Of a DNA stretch of 9,448 nucleotides, positions 1 to 5,617 are shown piece by piece. Origin of the DNA: CAYQAE01 sp964415445 [NCBI: uncultured archaeon] (GTDB lineage: Archaea > CAYQAE01); NCBI GenBank assembly GCA_964415445.1, contig CAYQAE010000001.1:32030-41477 (forward strand), read 5' to 3'. The first letter of the stretch is position 1, and every line of letters begins with the position of its first letter. A program made the position numbers and the translations under genes. Under the pieces are notes generated by a model that worked only from the letters and a program-made list of their open reading frames with translations, ran no database searches and had not been told where the DNA came from.

Positions 1-21
1 ATAGAGTAGAAGTGTTTCCAT
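1..21 (-). CDS. Start of an unidentified gene, cut by the window edge
   Basis: Reading leftward, an ATG at 21-19 opens a frame M-E-T-L-L-L-Y that runs off the window. It is preceded by a strong Shine-Dalgarno, GGGAGG at 34-29, with seven bases of spacing. The SD touches the TAG stop of the upstream glycosyltransferase (36-34), so the two genes are almost certainly co-transcribed and possibly translationally coupled. Seven residues are too few to identify the product. By context it may be another gene of cell-surface glycan synthesis, but that is inference only. Confidence 0.6.
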
Positions 22-33
22 ATTTAATCCTCC

Positions 34-1077
34 CTAGATGTTTATAAGCTCTTTAAACAGATTAACGAACTCTTGTGCAATCTTCTCAGGTGATGTTGCT
101 TTTACAAATTCATATGCTCTCTCCTTTAACTCTTCTTTTTTGGACTCATTTTGAAATATTTCAATCAATTTTTTGTCTAAATCAGCTGTATTGCTGTAGT
201 GGAGAATCTCATTTTTGAAATTGTCAAAATAATCTGAATTCTTTGGAACAAATATTGGACATCCTGTGCCTAGGGATTGATAAACTGTTGTTGAGATCAC
301 AGCATGTTCTCTATTTTCAAATTTATGATATACTACAGCATCTGAAGCAAAAAGGTAGTCATCAAATTTTTCAGTTGTGATTACATCTTCTCGTTTGACA
401 AAAAACCAATCAAGATTCATATCTTCTTCAAGCATCTGATACTCATCTTTGCGAATTACTTGCAAAAGAATAGTATCACCACGTAATTCTCTGGGTAGAT
501 GTCTATAATATGGTCTATATCCACGATGGGCAAAAGAATAAACTATTTTTTTATCAAGCGGTAGGTTAAGCTTTTTTCGAGCAGCTATTTTATCTCCTTC
601 TCGGATTTTATAGCTAGGAAATGGAATATAGACTGCATCAGGATATACTTTTTTTAGGAAATCTTGTCTGTAATCAAAATATACGATTTTGTCCCAATCA
701 ATTTTGTAAAACCAAGTATCTTCAGGTGGTCTATTTTCATGTACTACATGAATTAATTTTGCTTTTTTTCTTAAAACATGTGAGATATCTGCTAATTTAT
801 CTATAGGTAGCATACCTAAATCTTCAACTAAAAGAATATCATAATCATTATCGATAAACGGGCGGGGGTCTAAACGTTTGGTATGAGGTCTTGTACCAAA
901 ACAACGTATTACAAAATCTTCGTCATCAGCTGTTATCCCATCGCCGTGATAGTCATCTTTATAAAATGTGAAAACAACAATCTCATGTCCCATATCTCGA
1001 AATGCTTTTGCAATCGGTTCAGCATGCATAGCAACTCCGCTTGTGGTATTCCAAGCTGCCATAATTCCTATTTTCAT
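34..1077 (-). CDS. GT-B fold glycosyltransferase (GT4-like)
   Basis: A 347-residue cytosolic protein with the two-lobed layout of GT-B glycosyltransferases, which move a sugar from a nucleotide-sugar donor to a glycan, lipid or protein acceptor. The N-terminal lobe begins MKIGIMAAWN with a small-residue loop T11-T-S-G-V-A16 followed by a helix, the usual first strand/loop of GT4-type enzymes. The segment 240-279 (S245-DAVVYH, then the STTVYQSLGTGCPIFVP stretch at 262-278) matches the donor-binding C-lobe region, where family members have a helix ending in a CG-P-V/I-like turn. The clear EX7E motif of classical GT4 enzymes is not evident, so the subfamily and substrate are unknown. There is no signal peptide or membrane segment. 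The ATG start is supported by AAAAGGGGAT at 1094-1085. By eye the gene is slightly more GC-rich than the rest of the window. It stops with TAG, which abuts the SD of the next gene. Confidence 0.72.
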   Translation of the reverse strand: MKIGIMAAWNTTSGVAMHAEPIAKAFRDMGHEIVVFTFYKDDYHGDGITADDEDFVIRCFGTRPHTKRLDPRPFIDNDYDILLVEDLGMLPIDKLADISHVLRKKAKLIHVVHENRPPEDTWFYKIDWDKIVYFDYRQDFLKKVYPDAVYIPFPSYKIREGDKIAARKKLNLPLDKKIVYSFAHRGYRPYYRHLPRELRGDTILLQVIRKDEYQMLEEDMNLDWFFVKREDVITTEKFDDYLFASDAVVYHKFENREHAVISTTVYQSLGTGCPIFVPKNSDYFDNFKNEILHYSNTADLDKKLIEIFQNESKKEELKERAYEFVKATSPEKIAQEFVNLFKELINI

Positions 1078-1084
1078 ATAATTT

Positions 1085-1133
1085 ATCCCCTTTTAATCAT
1101 CAAAATATTTGAATTAATTTAGTAGATATATAA
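1085..1133 (-). promoter_or_regulatory. Likely promoter and RBS of the glycosyltransferase gene
   Basis: On the minus strand a TATA-like element TTATATAT lies at 1133-1126, and a purine-rich SD (AAAAGGGGAT) lies at 1094-1085, eight bases before the ATG at 1077. Start of transcription about 25 bases below the TATA centre would fall near 1105, giving a leader of roughly 28 nucleotides that still contains the SD. A second TATA-like palindrome (TTATATAA, 1151-1158) is an alternative. Confidence 0.42.
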
Positions 1134-1257
1134 GGATAAGAAATTAAAGTTTATATAAGAACTAAGGAGTTGTTCTAAAACAGTTTTTTCCTAACCTAAG
1201 AATTTAAATTAAATTATTATAATTCCTCAAAATTGGCAACCTTTGAATTATATTTAT

Positions 1258-1264
1258 AAAAAAA
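1258..1264 (-). terminator. Poly-T tract after the 151-residue gene
   Basis: Seven consecutive T on the minus strand, about 17 bases beyond the TAA of the acidic protein gene. Short T runs are the usual intrinsic termination signal in archaea. The genome is AT-rich, so chance runs are common and the call is tentative. Confidence 0.35.
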
Positions 1265-1280
1265 TTAAAGAATTCATTAT

Positions 1281-1736
1281 TTATTTTTCAATATCTATAT
1301 ACAGATCTTGTTCATCTATAGTTTCTGTTTCTCTATCTTCTTCTGATTTTTCATCTTTATATTCTATTTCTTTTTCTTCTTTATATAATGCTTTTACCTC
1401 TTCTTTAAGTATTTCTTTCATATCTTTTATTGATTGATCAACCTTCTCTTTAATCTCCTCTATATTGACCTTGATATCTATTACATCATGCTCTTCTTTA
1501 CATCCTTGTTCATATAGTTGATCTAAAACAGCTTCTTTACTATTGAATAATTCAAATACATATTCAGAATTATTTATATTATCTTTTTCAATTGCTACTA
1601 TTTTATCTTCATGTGGGACTAAAAATATCTCCTTTGTTTTTTGAGATACGTCACCATTTTCAAAGTTAATATATTCTTTTGTAAACAGATGAATTTTTTC
1701 GTCTGATGTAGGTTTTGGGTTGGGTTTTTGAAGCAT
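1281..1736 (-). CDS. Hypothetical acidic coiled-coil protein, 151 residues
   Basis: I do not recognise a family. Residues 1-75 look like a small mixed alpha/beta region, with predicted strands around EIFLVPHEDKIVAIEK (36-51) and YVFELFNSKEAVLDQLYEQG (59-78). Residues 90-125 form a strongly helical, heptad-like, charged segment (KVNIEEIKEKVDQSIKDM, then KEILKEEVKALYKEEKE). The final 30 residues are very acidic and probably disordered. There is one cysteine (C79), no signal peptide and no membrane segment, so it is probably a soluble cytosolic protein, perhaps part of a complex. There is no convincing SD before the ATG at 1736-1734. A TATA-like element at 1775-1768 would give a leader of about 10 bases, so the transcript may be nearly leaderless. 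The gene lies alone between argS and the glycosyltransferase gene, with gaps of 108 and 203 bases. Base composition matches its surroundings. Confidence 0.62.
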   Translation of the reverse strand: MLQKPNPKPTSDEKIHLFTKEYINFENGDVSQKTKEIFLVPHEDKIVAIEKDNINNSEYVFELFNSKEAVLDQLYEQGCKEEHDVIDIKVNIEEIKEKVDQSIKDMKEILKEEVKALYKEEKEIEYKDEKSEEDRETETIDEQDLYIDIEK

Positions 1737-1767
1737 ATATTTTCAAATACACTGCACAAAAAAAGTA

Positions 1768-1775
1768 TTTTATAA
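1768..1775 (-). promoter_or_regulatory. Candidate TATA box for the 151-residue gene
   Basis: TTATAAAA on the minus strand, about 35 bases above the ATG at 1736. It predicts transcription starting near 1747 and a very short leader, in keeping with the missing Shine-Dalgarno. The region is AT-rich throughout and a second TATA-like stretch lies near 1777-1790, so the exact box is uncertain. Confidence 0.33.
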
Positions 1776-1805
1776 TGTATTATAAAAAATACAAATAATT
1801 ATTCC

Positions 1806-1837
1806 AAAAATATTCAAAAACTAAACTTGTAAAAAAA
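1806..1837 (-). terminator. Multi T-tract terminator after argS
   Basis: Just past the argS TAA (1847-1845) the minus strand carries T7 (1837-1831), T5 (1820-1816) and T5 (1810-1806). Clustered T runs without a stable hairpin are the usual archaeal intrinsic terminator. This one fits the end of the rpoH-prf1-TM-argS transcript. Confidence 0.5.
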
Positions 1838-1844
1838 TTAATTT

Positions 1845-3524
1845 TTACATCTCATCTAAACTTTCAATACCTAAAAGATTCAAACAAGAATTTATAACGT
1901 TTTTAGTCAAATTTACCAAAAATAAACGAGATTTTTTAATATTTTGATCGGATTTCAACACTGGATTTTTTAAATAAAAAGTATTAAAGTTTTTAACTAA
2001 ACTAATACAATAGTTGCAAAGCAAATTGGGTTTTAGATTAATTGCAGCTTTTTTTAAGATATCAGGATATTTACTTAATATTTTAATTAATCTAAATTCT
2101 GAGTCTGTTAGGGTATAATTCAGGTTATATTCATCAGATTTTTCATTTTTTAATATACTACAGCATCTAGCGTGTGCATATTCTATAAATGGTATACCTT
2201 GCTTTTCAAAATCTAGGGCTCTCTCCCAAGAAAATACTATTGCTTTCTCAGGTGAAGTTGATAGTATCTCAAATTTAATTGCACCTATTCCTAATATTTC
2301 TGAGATCATTTTCTTTTTATTCTCATCTAATTCGGATCTTCTTTTTTGCACTTCACTGTATGCGCGTTTTGTAGCCTCATCAATAAATTCATCAAGATAA
2401 ACTCCTTTACCTTTTCTTTTTGACATTTTACCTGAAGGTAGGGTAATATGTGAATAAAAAACAGCTTGAGGTAAAATTTTTTGCTCTAATATTTTTAGAC
2501 CACAAACTAATTTATTGAAAGCTACTTTTTGATCTTCACCTAAGACATCTACTACTTTTTTTGCGTTTTTTAATTTATATAGATGATATGCAATATCTCT
2601 TGTAGTATATAAAGTAGTTCCATCCGATCTGAGTATTATAAATCGTTCATCAATTCCAAATTCACTTAAATCAAGATAGATTGCTCCATCTTCTTTTTTT
2701 GCATATTTTGAATTTTTTAGTTTTTCAACAACTTTTGCCACTGATCCATCCTTTAGAAAATCGCTTTCATAAATAAATTTGTTATAATATACATTTATTC
2801 TTTTGAATGTCTCTTTCTGTCCATATAGGCATAAATCTACTACTTTTTTAAATTTAGATTCAATTTCTGTCTCCATTTTTTCATATTTTTTTAGATAATC
2901 TATAGCCCTATCTTCTTCAATTTCAGTTGACCTTCTATAAATTTCACCTAATGCTTTATCCTTTTTTTTACTCTCATCTATTTTATATTTATCTAAGGCT
3001 AAAACTAAAAAAGCAACTTGCTTTCCCATATCATTAATGTAATATTGTACTTCTAAATCATAATTTACCGATTTAAATATCCTAGCTAGACTATCTCCTA
3101 TCAAAACATTTCTTGCATTACCTATATGAAGCTGGCCAGTTGGGTTTGCGCTAGTATGCTCAATTATTAGTTTTTCTCCTTTTCCTATATCTATTTTTCC
3201 AAAATCAGATTTATACAATTTAAAAACCAATTTTGAATATTCATTTTTGTCTAATACAAAATTAATGTATCCACCTATTGCCAAATATTCTTGAAAATAT
3301 TTATTTTTTTTAATTTTTTTACAAACATCTTCTGCTATTAATTTAGGGCCTTTTCTAAATGTTTTAGCTAGGGGAAAACAAACTGATGAAGATATGTCTC
3401 CTTTAATATTTTCAGGAACATCTTCTATATCTAATTTGTGATCTTCTACATTAAATTTATCTAAAGCTTCTAAAATTAATTTTTTTGCGATTTTTCTAAT
3501 AAATTTGTAAGGCCTATTCAACAC
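1845..3524 (-). CDS. argS: Arginyl-tRNA synthetase
   Basis: Class I aminoacyl-tRNA synthetase that activates arginine with ATP and charges tRNA-Arg in the cytosol. It has 559 residues, normal for the family. Domain order is typical. The N-terminal additional domain (about 1-95) includes the GDISSS and FPLAK segments at 42-54. The catalytic Rossmann core has the EHTSANPTGQLHIGNARN signature at 122-139 and KMSKRKG at 366-372. The C-terminal DALR-type anticodon-binding domain starts near IEYAHARC (447-454) and ends in the usual LLGIESLDEM tail. The HIGH motif reads HIGN (133-136), with Asn as its last residue, while KMSK is canonical. The start is taken as GTG at 3524-3522, five bases after AGGAAG; the next codon is TTG and could also serve. 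The gene overlaps the upstream two-TM gene by 11 bases and is the last gene of the rpoH-prf1 series. Confidence 0.95.
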   Translation of the reverse strand: MLNRPYKFIRKIAKKLILEALDKFNVEDHKLDIEDVPENIKGDISSSVCFPLAKTFRKGPKLIAEDVCKKIKKNKYFQEYLAIGGYINFVLDKNEYSKLVFKLYKSDFGKIDIGKGEKLIIEHTSANPTGQLHIGNARNVLIGDSLARIFKSVNYDLEVQYYINDMGKQVAFLVLALDKYKIDESKKKDKALGEIYRRSTEIEEDRAIDYLKKYEKMETEIESKFKKVVDLCLYGQKETFKRINVYYNKFIYESDFLKDGSVAKVVEKLKNSKYAKKEDGAIYLDLSEFGIDERFIILRSDGTTLYTTRDIAYHLYKLKNAKKVVDVLGEDQKVAFNKLVCGLKILEQKILPQAVFYSHITLPSGKMSKRKGKGVYLDEFIDEATKRAYSEVQKRRSELDENKKKMISEILGIGAIKFEILSTSPEKAIVFSWERALDFEKQGIPFIEYAHARCCSILKNEKSDEYNLNYTLTDSEFRLIKILSKYPDILKKAAINLKPNLLCNYCISLVKNFNTFYLKNPVLKSDQNIKKSRLFLVNLTKNVINSCLNLLGIESLDEM

Positions 3525-3741
3525 TTCTACTTCCTGTATTATGATCTGTAAATACTTTTAGAACTATAAATATATATATACCTAGGATAGAAACAAATAT
3601 AATTTCAAGTATGGTTAATAATTCTAAATTGGCATGATCGCTAGATATTGCAGAAAGTAACCAAGCAAAATGAACTACCATATAAGCTATAGTATATGGA
3701 ATTATTATTATATCATGTTTTGTAAGATACATCCTATTCAC
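3514..3741 (-). CDS. Small two-TM membrane protein between prf1 and argS
   Basis: A 75-residue protein of unrecognised family with two hydrophobic helices, about residues 11-33 (the IIIIPYTIAYMVVHFAWLL stretch) and 41-64 (the LLTILEIIFVSILGIYIFIV stretch). They are joined by a short polar loop, SSDHANLE. The ends are short and hydrophilic. It overlaps both neighbours: its GTG start (3741-3739) lies inside the last codons of prf1, and its TAG stop lies inside argS. An ATG three codons in (3732-3730) sits just after the prf1 stop and is an equally good start. No strong SD lies at normal spacing, so translation is probably coupled to termination on prf1. The tight packing between two conserved genes makes it a real gene rather than noise. 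Its role is unknown. Confidence 0.68.
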   Translation of the reverse strand: MNRMYLTKHDIIIIPYTIAYMVVHFAWLLSAISSDHANLELLTILEIIFVSILGIYIFIVLKVFTDHNTGSRSVE

Positions 3742-4975
3742 TTATTTTAAATCTAAGTAGACCTCCAAAACCACCAAAGGATTTTAAAAATTGATTACCT
3801 TCTTCGGTTTCAGCTGATACCATCTCAATATCTGTACCTACTTCTTTTGAAAGATCATCACATTCTTCAACAAAATCTTTTATTTCAATTATTTTCATCA
3901 TTTTTTCTGAACATTTTGGACATTGCATGTCATTTACTTCTTTTTTGAAAGCTTTGAAATTTTTAACAGTTCTTTTTTCTTCGTGTGAGCATGCTCCACA
4001 TTTTATGGCCACAATATTGTAGTCTATCTCTTCTGAGATAATTAATTTATCTATTGCACCCATTTTAAGAGCTTTCATTACTTCATTTTTACCATAAACT
4101 GCAAGACCTTCAGTTGAGACTTCTTTTAAGAATCTTTGAAGTATTTCTTTTTCCTGAGATACAGCTAGATCTTCTAATTTTGTCAATGCTAAATTTACAA
4201 GTTCTTTTAATCCACTTTCATTAGTATAGCCTGCATCATATACCCCTAAAATCTTTTTCTGTAATTCATGATGAAGATGTCCTCCATCTATGAATTCATT
4301 TTTGGTAGGGCCAGGTCCACCTATAATTATTCCTTTGAAATCTTTCTTATCTAAAAAACTTTGATTCATTGTTTCTGCAATTCTTACATAAAACTCATGA
4401 GCAGATATCTCTAAAAGTCTATCAAAACGTCTCGAAGATTGGCCACCGCCTCGAAACTTCCCATGGTATCCTGATGTCATATTTGTGACAACTTCAATTC
4501 TTTTTCCATTTAAAAAACCAATAGTGGCTTCTTTTTTATCCATAACTAAAAGTCCAACTACCTCTTTCTCTTCAATTAATTCTTTGAGAGGATCTAGGAC
4601 AAACTCTTGATCACATCGATATAGTCTAACAGATATTGGTTCTGGAGGAATAATATCCCACAGTTGAATATCAGAATCTCCTTCTTTTTCAGAAGCGTCT
4701 CCACAGAATAAAATCAATCCATTTTGTGGGGTTACTTTGAAATGTTTTAGATACCTATCAATACTTTCTAGGGCACTTAGGACATTTTTGCGTGTATTTT
4801 TATCTTTGATATTGCTAGCTGTACCAATTTCATTTCTTATCTGTTGCGATGCTTTATTTATCTCATAACCATCAGGAATATATAATGAAATTAATTCAGT
4901 ATGTCTACCTTTAATATCTTCAAGCATTTCCAATTTCTTACGTAAAATATACTTATTCGTAGCTAAATCAGTCAT
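3734..4975 (-). CDS. prf1: Archaeal peptide chain release factor aRF1
   Basis: Class-1 release factor of the eRF1/aRF1 family. It reads stop codons in the ribosomal A site and triggers peptidyl-tRNA hydrolysis, acting with aEF1A and ABCE1 in archaea. It has 413 residues from the ATG at 4975, which has AGGAGT at 4987-4982 in front. A further 12 codons upstream are open but do not fit the family. The N domain has the E49-GTASNIKD58 region and YRCDQEF (119-125), matching YxCxxxF. The M domain has the catalytic G177-G-Q179 in HGKFRGGGQSSRRFDRL. The C domain has a zinc ribbon with C326-x2-C329 and C352-x2-C355. Two oddities are seen in stop-codon recognition: NIKS reads NIKD (D58), and the GTx loop reads H25-T-E instead of G-T-E/S. 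The gene lies 22 bases after rpoH. Confidence 0.95.
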   Translation of the reverse strand: MTDLATNKYILRKKLEMLEDIKGRHTELISLYIPDGYEINKASQQIRNEIGTASNIKDKNTRKNVLSALESIDRYLKHFKVTPQNGLILFCGDASEKEGDSDIQLWDIIPPEPISVRLYRCDQEFVLDPLKELIEEKEVVGLLVMDKKEATIGFLNGKRIEVVTNMTSGYHGKFRGGGQSSRRFDRLLEISAHEFYVRIAETMNQSFLDKKDFKGIIIGGPGPTKNEFIDGGHLHHELQKKILGVYDAGYTNESGLKELVNLALTKLEDLAVSQEKEILQRFLKEVSTEGLAVYGKNEVMKALKMGAIDKLIISEEIDYNIVAIKCGACSHEEKRTVKNFKAFKKEVNDMQCPKCSEKMMKIIEIKDFVEECDDLSKEVGTDIEMVSAETEEGNQFLKSFGGFGGLLRFKISE

Positions 4976-4981
4976 AAAATA

Positions 4982-4987
4982 GACTCC
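4982..4987 (-). promoter_or_regulatory. Shine-Dalgarno fixing the prf1 start
   Basis: AGGAGT on the minus strand, six bases before the ATG at 4975. It selects MTDLATNKYI as the N-terminus, rather than the in-frame ATG at 5011 that lies inside the rpoH coding region. Confidence 0.75.
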
Positions 4988-4988
4988 T

Positions 4989-4996
4989 AAAAAAAA
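4989..4996 (-). terminator. T8 run between rpoH and prf1, possible partial terminator
   Basis: Eight T in a row on the minus strand, two bases after the rpoH TAG stop and just before the prf1 SD. Such a run could release part of the RNA polymerase and leave rpoH more abundant than prf1. It may equally be a chance run in an AT-rich spacer. Confidence 0.25.
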
Positions 4997-4997
4997 G

Positions 4998-5534
4998 CTA
5001 TTGAACAACAAGTCTATAATATGTTGCTCTCTCTGCAGTTGGACTTTTTCGAGTAATTCTCAAAACTTGGCCCATTTTGGCTCCAATAAGTCTTACTACA
5101 GGATCTTGGAGTTTTATCTTAGGTAATTGTTCTTTTATAATATTATAATTTTCAAGTACCTTTTTTGTATCATTAGTTGATAAAATTTCATGTTTTGGAA
5201 TCATTTCATGATCTAACATACTAATTTTAAGTCTATCTGCATTAAATAGATCTATATTAGCTTTTTTAGCTTCTTTTTTTGCATAACTTGTAAAAGCAGA
5301 ATCTGAAACTAATATTCCTTTAGTGGCTTTATCCTTCTTCAATACTTTGACCATATCTCGAACAATAGCTACGCCAACACTACCTTCTTCATCAATATAC
5401 TTGGCCATTAATTTTTCTTTTTTGCCTTTTTCTGTTTTTTTTGTACCAACTATCCAATCGTCTTTTCTAGTCTTTACTTCATATCCACGGCTTTCTAGCA
5501 TATTTTTTACTTGTTTTTTAACTCGTTTTGACAT
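4998..5534 (-). CDS. rpoH: RNA polymerase subunit H (Rpo5/RPB5) with extra N-terminal restriction-endonuclease-like domain
   Basis: The C-terminal part (about 105-178) is a clear RpoH/Rpo5 assembly domain: LDHEMIPKHEILS (107-119), QLPKI (136-140), DPVVRLIGAKMGQVLRITRK (144-163) and the terminal YYRLVV. This subunit binds the large subunits at the downstream DNA jaw of RNA polymerase. Archaeal RpoH is normally only this domain, about 75-85 residues. Here about 104 residues precede it in one frame. They open with a basic helix and MLESRGYEV (12-20), then D25-D26-W, LMAKYI (42-47), VGVAIVRDMVKVL (53-65) and GILVSDSAFTSYAKKEAKKA (73-92). This resembles the Mrr-type nuclease fold, where the last block is typically GILVT-x-FT-x-A. 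The expected acidic residue two before K45 is M43, so nuclease activity is doubtful. Eukaryotic RPB5 has the same domain order. The start is ATG at 5534 with GGTGA at 5546-5542. rpoH is not next to rpoB here but leads an operon with prf1. Confidence 0.9.
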   Translation of the reverse strand: MSKRVKKQVKNMLESRGYEVKTRKDDWIVGTKKTEKGKKEKLMAKYIDEEGSVGVAIVRDMVKVLKKDKATKGILVSDSAFTSYAKKEAKKANIDLFNADRLKISMLDHEMIPKHEILSTNDTKKVLENYNIIKEQLPKIKLQDPVVRLIGAKMGQVLRITRKSPTAERATYYRLVVQ

Positions 5535-5541
5535 CTATTTT

Positions 5542-5594
5542 TCACCAAAAAGTACTTAGAAAACATTTACTTCCTTTTTCAATTTTTTTATATA
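5542..5594 (-). promoter_or_regulatory. Promoter and leader of the rpoH-prf1 operon
   Basis: On the minus strand TATATAAA lies at 5594-5587, with an A-rich element (CGAAAAC) directly upstream that resembles a BRE. Transcription would start near 5565, giving a leader of about 30 bases with GGTGA at 5546-5542, seven bases before the rpoH ATG. Spacing and order are all normal for an archaeal promoter with an SD-led transcript. Confidence 0.6.
5587..5594 (+). promoter_or_regulatory. TATA box for leaderless pyrH transcript, shared with rpoH promoter
   Basis: On the plus strand these bases read TTTATATA, the classic archaeal box A. Its centre is about 27 bases before the pyrH ATG at 5618, so the transcript should begin at or within a few bases of the start codon. 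That fits the absence of any SD before pyrH. The same bases read TATATAAA on the other strand and are the best TATA for rpoH. The A-rich BRE-like flank lies on the rpoH side. Confidence 0.55.
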
Positions 5595-5617
5595 GTTTTC
5601 GAAAGCCACAATATTTC

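Noticed and set aside
621-1122. Two plus-strand open frames (61 and 79 codons) across the glycosyltransferase gene
   Set aside because: Antisense to a gene with recognisable GT-B features, with cysteine- and isoleucine-rich low-quality translations, no SD and no family resemblance.
1078-1280. Possible small RNA or tRNA in the gap left of the acidic protein
   Set aside because: No tRNA-like arms or T-loop sequence, and only weak inverted repeats around 1169-1187 with stems of about four bases; promoter elements explain what is seen.
1243-1437. A serine-rich plus-strand open frame
   Set aside because: It is the antisense of the charged Glu/Lys tail of the 151-residue protein; the Ser/Ile/Phe-rich product is a composition artefact.
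3565-3580. An alternating TA run
   Set aside because: Lies inside the second TM helix of the two-TM protein and is explained by Ile/Tyr codons in an AT-rich gene; not a repeat array.
4976-5011. A 12-codon upstream extension of aRF1 starting at an ATG inside rpoH
   Set aside because: Hydrophobic and unlike the family N-terminus; the AGGAGT at 4987-4982 clearly serves the ATG at 4975.
5323-5559. A plus-strand open frame of 78 codons opposite rpoH
   Set aside because: Antisense to the N-terminal domain of RpoH; no family features and no RBS.
5528-5617. A 30-codon upstream extension of the UMP kinase frame
   Set aside because: It starts inside the rpoH coding region and crosses the divergent promoter. 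The family begins directly at MNIVISLGGS, and the TATA position fits transcription starting at that ATG.
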